64,000 bases of DNA, taken from assembly GCA_030295235.1 (NCBI GenBank), contig AP026136.1, forward strand, positions 558,001-622,000. Direction: 5' to 3'. Positions within the stretch are counted from its first letter, which is position 1. Each line of letters opens with the position of its first letter. The notes under the pieces are model-generated. The model was not told the origin of the DNA and searched no databases. It saw nothing but the letters and a program-made list of their open reading frames with translations. This document shows positions 62,376 to 64,000 of the stretch, in pieces. The stretch comes from Fistulifera solaris (Eukaryota > Bacillariophyta > Bacillariophyceae > Naviculales > Stauroneidaceae). The translations under genes and the position numbers were made by a program.

Positions 62376-64000
62376 TCATTCGCGAAAGTCTGCAGGATGC
62401 CGTTTCTCTTCATCTTGATCTTCTTCTGTTAGCTCGCATGACTGGTCGTCACAAGATTCTGGACGGTGCACTTCCGCTTCCTCTTGATTTTCTTCCACTA
62501 TCTCGCTTGACTGTTCGCCACAAGAGTCTGGCTGGTGCACTTCGTCTTCTATAGCAGAACGTGCAAAAAAGCCGACGATGCAGAAATGATGAACGAAACA
62601 TGAACAGAAAAGGAGTAAGAACCACCCAAGTCACGACTTGAACCGGCCAAACCAGAACTCGAATAATCGTTCGTAAACTGTCAAGTAGGTACCGCCGCAA
62701 GAGAATGGCACACAGGCCACCAACAAGGACTCCGAGCAACTTCAAAAAGTTTAACGAAGTTCTCTCTGGATTAAGACATGAAGACTTCAAAAGAATCCTA
62801 GCACCTTGAACCAATCGCTGATCAGAATGCTTTTCGACAATATCCAGTAGCAATGATAGTCCAGGGCAGATTTCAGTCAAGTGAATGGCAATCCTCTCGA
62901 CGAGAAAACCCACTGCCAAGCGCACCTTGGTTGATAGCGCTTTCCATTCCCTGTCGATTTTGTTGAAAAGCGGAATGGCGACCTCGTTGTAAGTAGCCCT
63001 TCCACCGTCGAGTAGTTGATCAACATTGTGCTTCATATGTTCATCATAAAGTTGTGACATAAGAATGGTGACCTGACTGAAGGTCTCCCTACCAAAATCG
63101 AGTAACTCTTTAACATTGCGTTTCAAATGTGCGTCATAGAATTGGTAAAGTTGTTCAACTAGGAGGGCCGCCGTGTCTTGCATACGACGTACCAAGTCCA
63201 AAACGAAGGGAATCGCTGATCTCACGAATTCGTCGGCAGTACCAAGAAGTAACTTAATATTCTTTGTAGCTTCCTTAACAGCAAACTCCGTATCTTCTTT
63301 AATATGCGTTACATTCACATAACGTCGTTGCTCATAGACTTCGCGCCAGTATGCAGCGTCCTGTTTTTAGAGAAAAATATAATTGTCAGCCAGAATCAGC
63401 AAAATTTTCATCTCCGCCCTCCTAGAGCACTCACTATTTTCGCTTGCGATAATTCCTGCTGAATCTCAAGTAGTTCCTCGTCTAGCATGTCTGCTTCTTT
63501 GATCAATTCAGCGTTATGACTGCGTAATTCGGTCATAATTTTGTTCATTTGAACTTTATCGGTGAGTAATACTTTCATTTCTTCCGTTGCGGTAGCAAAG
63601 GCTTCCTCGACCTTTTGTCGTTCCTGTGCTGCGTTTCGAAGATCTAGCGTCAAATTTTTGGCAAGGGCAACGCACTCAGATTCCTGTTCATCCAGCCTTC
63701 GCTGACAAGTCTCCTTCATTTCGATCGTCTTGTTGTTTAATTTCTCATCTGAATATTCATGGCAAATTTGAAGTGCTTCCTCAGTTTGTAGTAGGAGAGC
63801 TCTGCTTTTGTCCTCAAGATCCTGAAACTTTCTTTTCCACTCCACGGTTCTTTGCTCAATGGCAGATTGAAGATATTGTTCATTATACACTTGACTTTCA
63901 TGACCAAAAAACGACCAGATTTTCTGAGATATAGAATACTCCCCAACGGCTTTGATCTCGTATCCACCGCTTTTGTTCAGCATTGATGTACATGACTGTG
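62376..64000 (-). CDS. Coiled-coil, two-span membrane protein with acidic repeated tail (5' end open)
   Basis: Exons 63435-63983 and 62376-63360; intron 63361-63434 (GTGAGT...AACAG, 74 nt) joins QAKI to DAAYWREVYEQ. The frame upstream of the first ATG (63983) stays open to the window end, so the gene may start outside. Residues 25-180 form a long coiled coil; then amphipathic helical repeats (LYQFYDAHLKRNVKELLDFGR and LYDEHMKHNVDQLLDGGR) and two hydrophobic spans (LGVLVGGLCAILL, VWPVQVVTWVVLTPFLFMF). The frame breaks at A6 62565-62570; one base removed continues into an acidic tail with an internal repeat (EVHQPDSCGEQS, EVHRPESCDDQS) that ends at 62376. I do not recognise the family. Confidence 0.72.

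Noticed and set aside
968-63983. Programmed +1 frameshifting as explanation for the many broken genes
   Set aside because: The sites share no slippery heptamer or stop context, shifts occur in both directions, and nearly all sit at homopolymers, which fits sequence error better.

Overview
The window is nuclear DNA of a photosynthetic stramenopile, almost certainly a diatom; a pennate species such as Phaeodactylum is plausible but unproven. The reasons are compact genes, short GT-AG introns (about 55-260 nt), a fucoxanthin-chlorophyll protein gene, a DUF6824 gene, a diatom-style HSF, and at least seven proteins that begin with a signal peptide ending in an ASAFAP-like site (small residue, then Phe). 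That site is the signature for import into a secondary red plastid.

Layout. 0-7 kb: GLTP-domain protein (5' truncated), TIM50, proteasome PSMA4, a SWEET transporter and SNAPC3. 7-21 kb: an EF-hand membrane protein, a polytopic membrane protein, a heat-shock-factor gene, an armadillo protein, an ankyrin protein and a DUF6824 protein. 21-27 kb: two paralogous small V-ATPase subunit f/RNase-K-like genes around PSMA6 and a plastid DAHP synthase, then an FCP-like antenna protein. 27-32 kb: a pair of inositol-monophosphatase-family genes (one with a destroyed active site) separated by a DUF6570 (Helitron/PIF1-associated) relic. 32-41 kb: an aspartyl protease with a TSP1-like module, a decayed kinase-like gene, a hairpin-forming inverted repeat, a membrane protein, and three plastid-type proteins (alpha/beta hydrolase, HopJ-domain protein, CvfB-like RNA-binding protein). 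41-48 kb: CCR4 deadenylase, histidine acid phosphatase, a membrane protein and a plastid fibrillin. 49-54 kb: tandem DGAT2-like acyltransferases and a COMT-like methyltransferase. 54-64 kb: a proteasome alpha-like protein with a signal peptide, a SelW-like plastid protein without redox cysteines, a Ser-rich protein, IMP dehydrogenase, an MFSD5-like transporter and a coiled-coil membrane protein.

The genes are ordinary eukaryotic neighbours on both strands rather than operons. Shared themes are proteasome (three alpha-type genes), lipid metabolism and transfer (GLTP, two DGAT2, fibrillin) and plastid proteins.

A property of the whole window needs to be known by any user. At least 15 otherwise conserved genes are broken by single-base shifts, nearly all at homopolymers. 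The simplest reading is indel error in the assembly, so those genes are annotated here as single loci spanning the shift. The most interesting biological candidates are the signal-peptide proteasome alpha-like protein, the IMPase pseudoenzyme next to its active paralogue, the cysteine-less SelW-like plastid protein, and a palindromic TACCWGGTA motif recurring only between genes.
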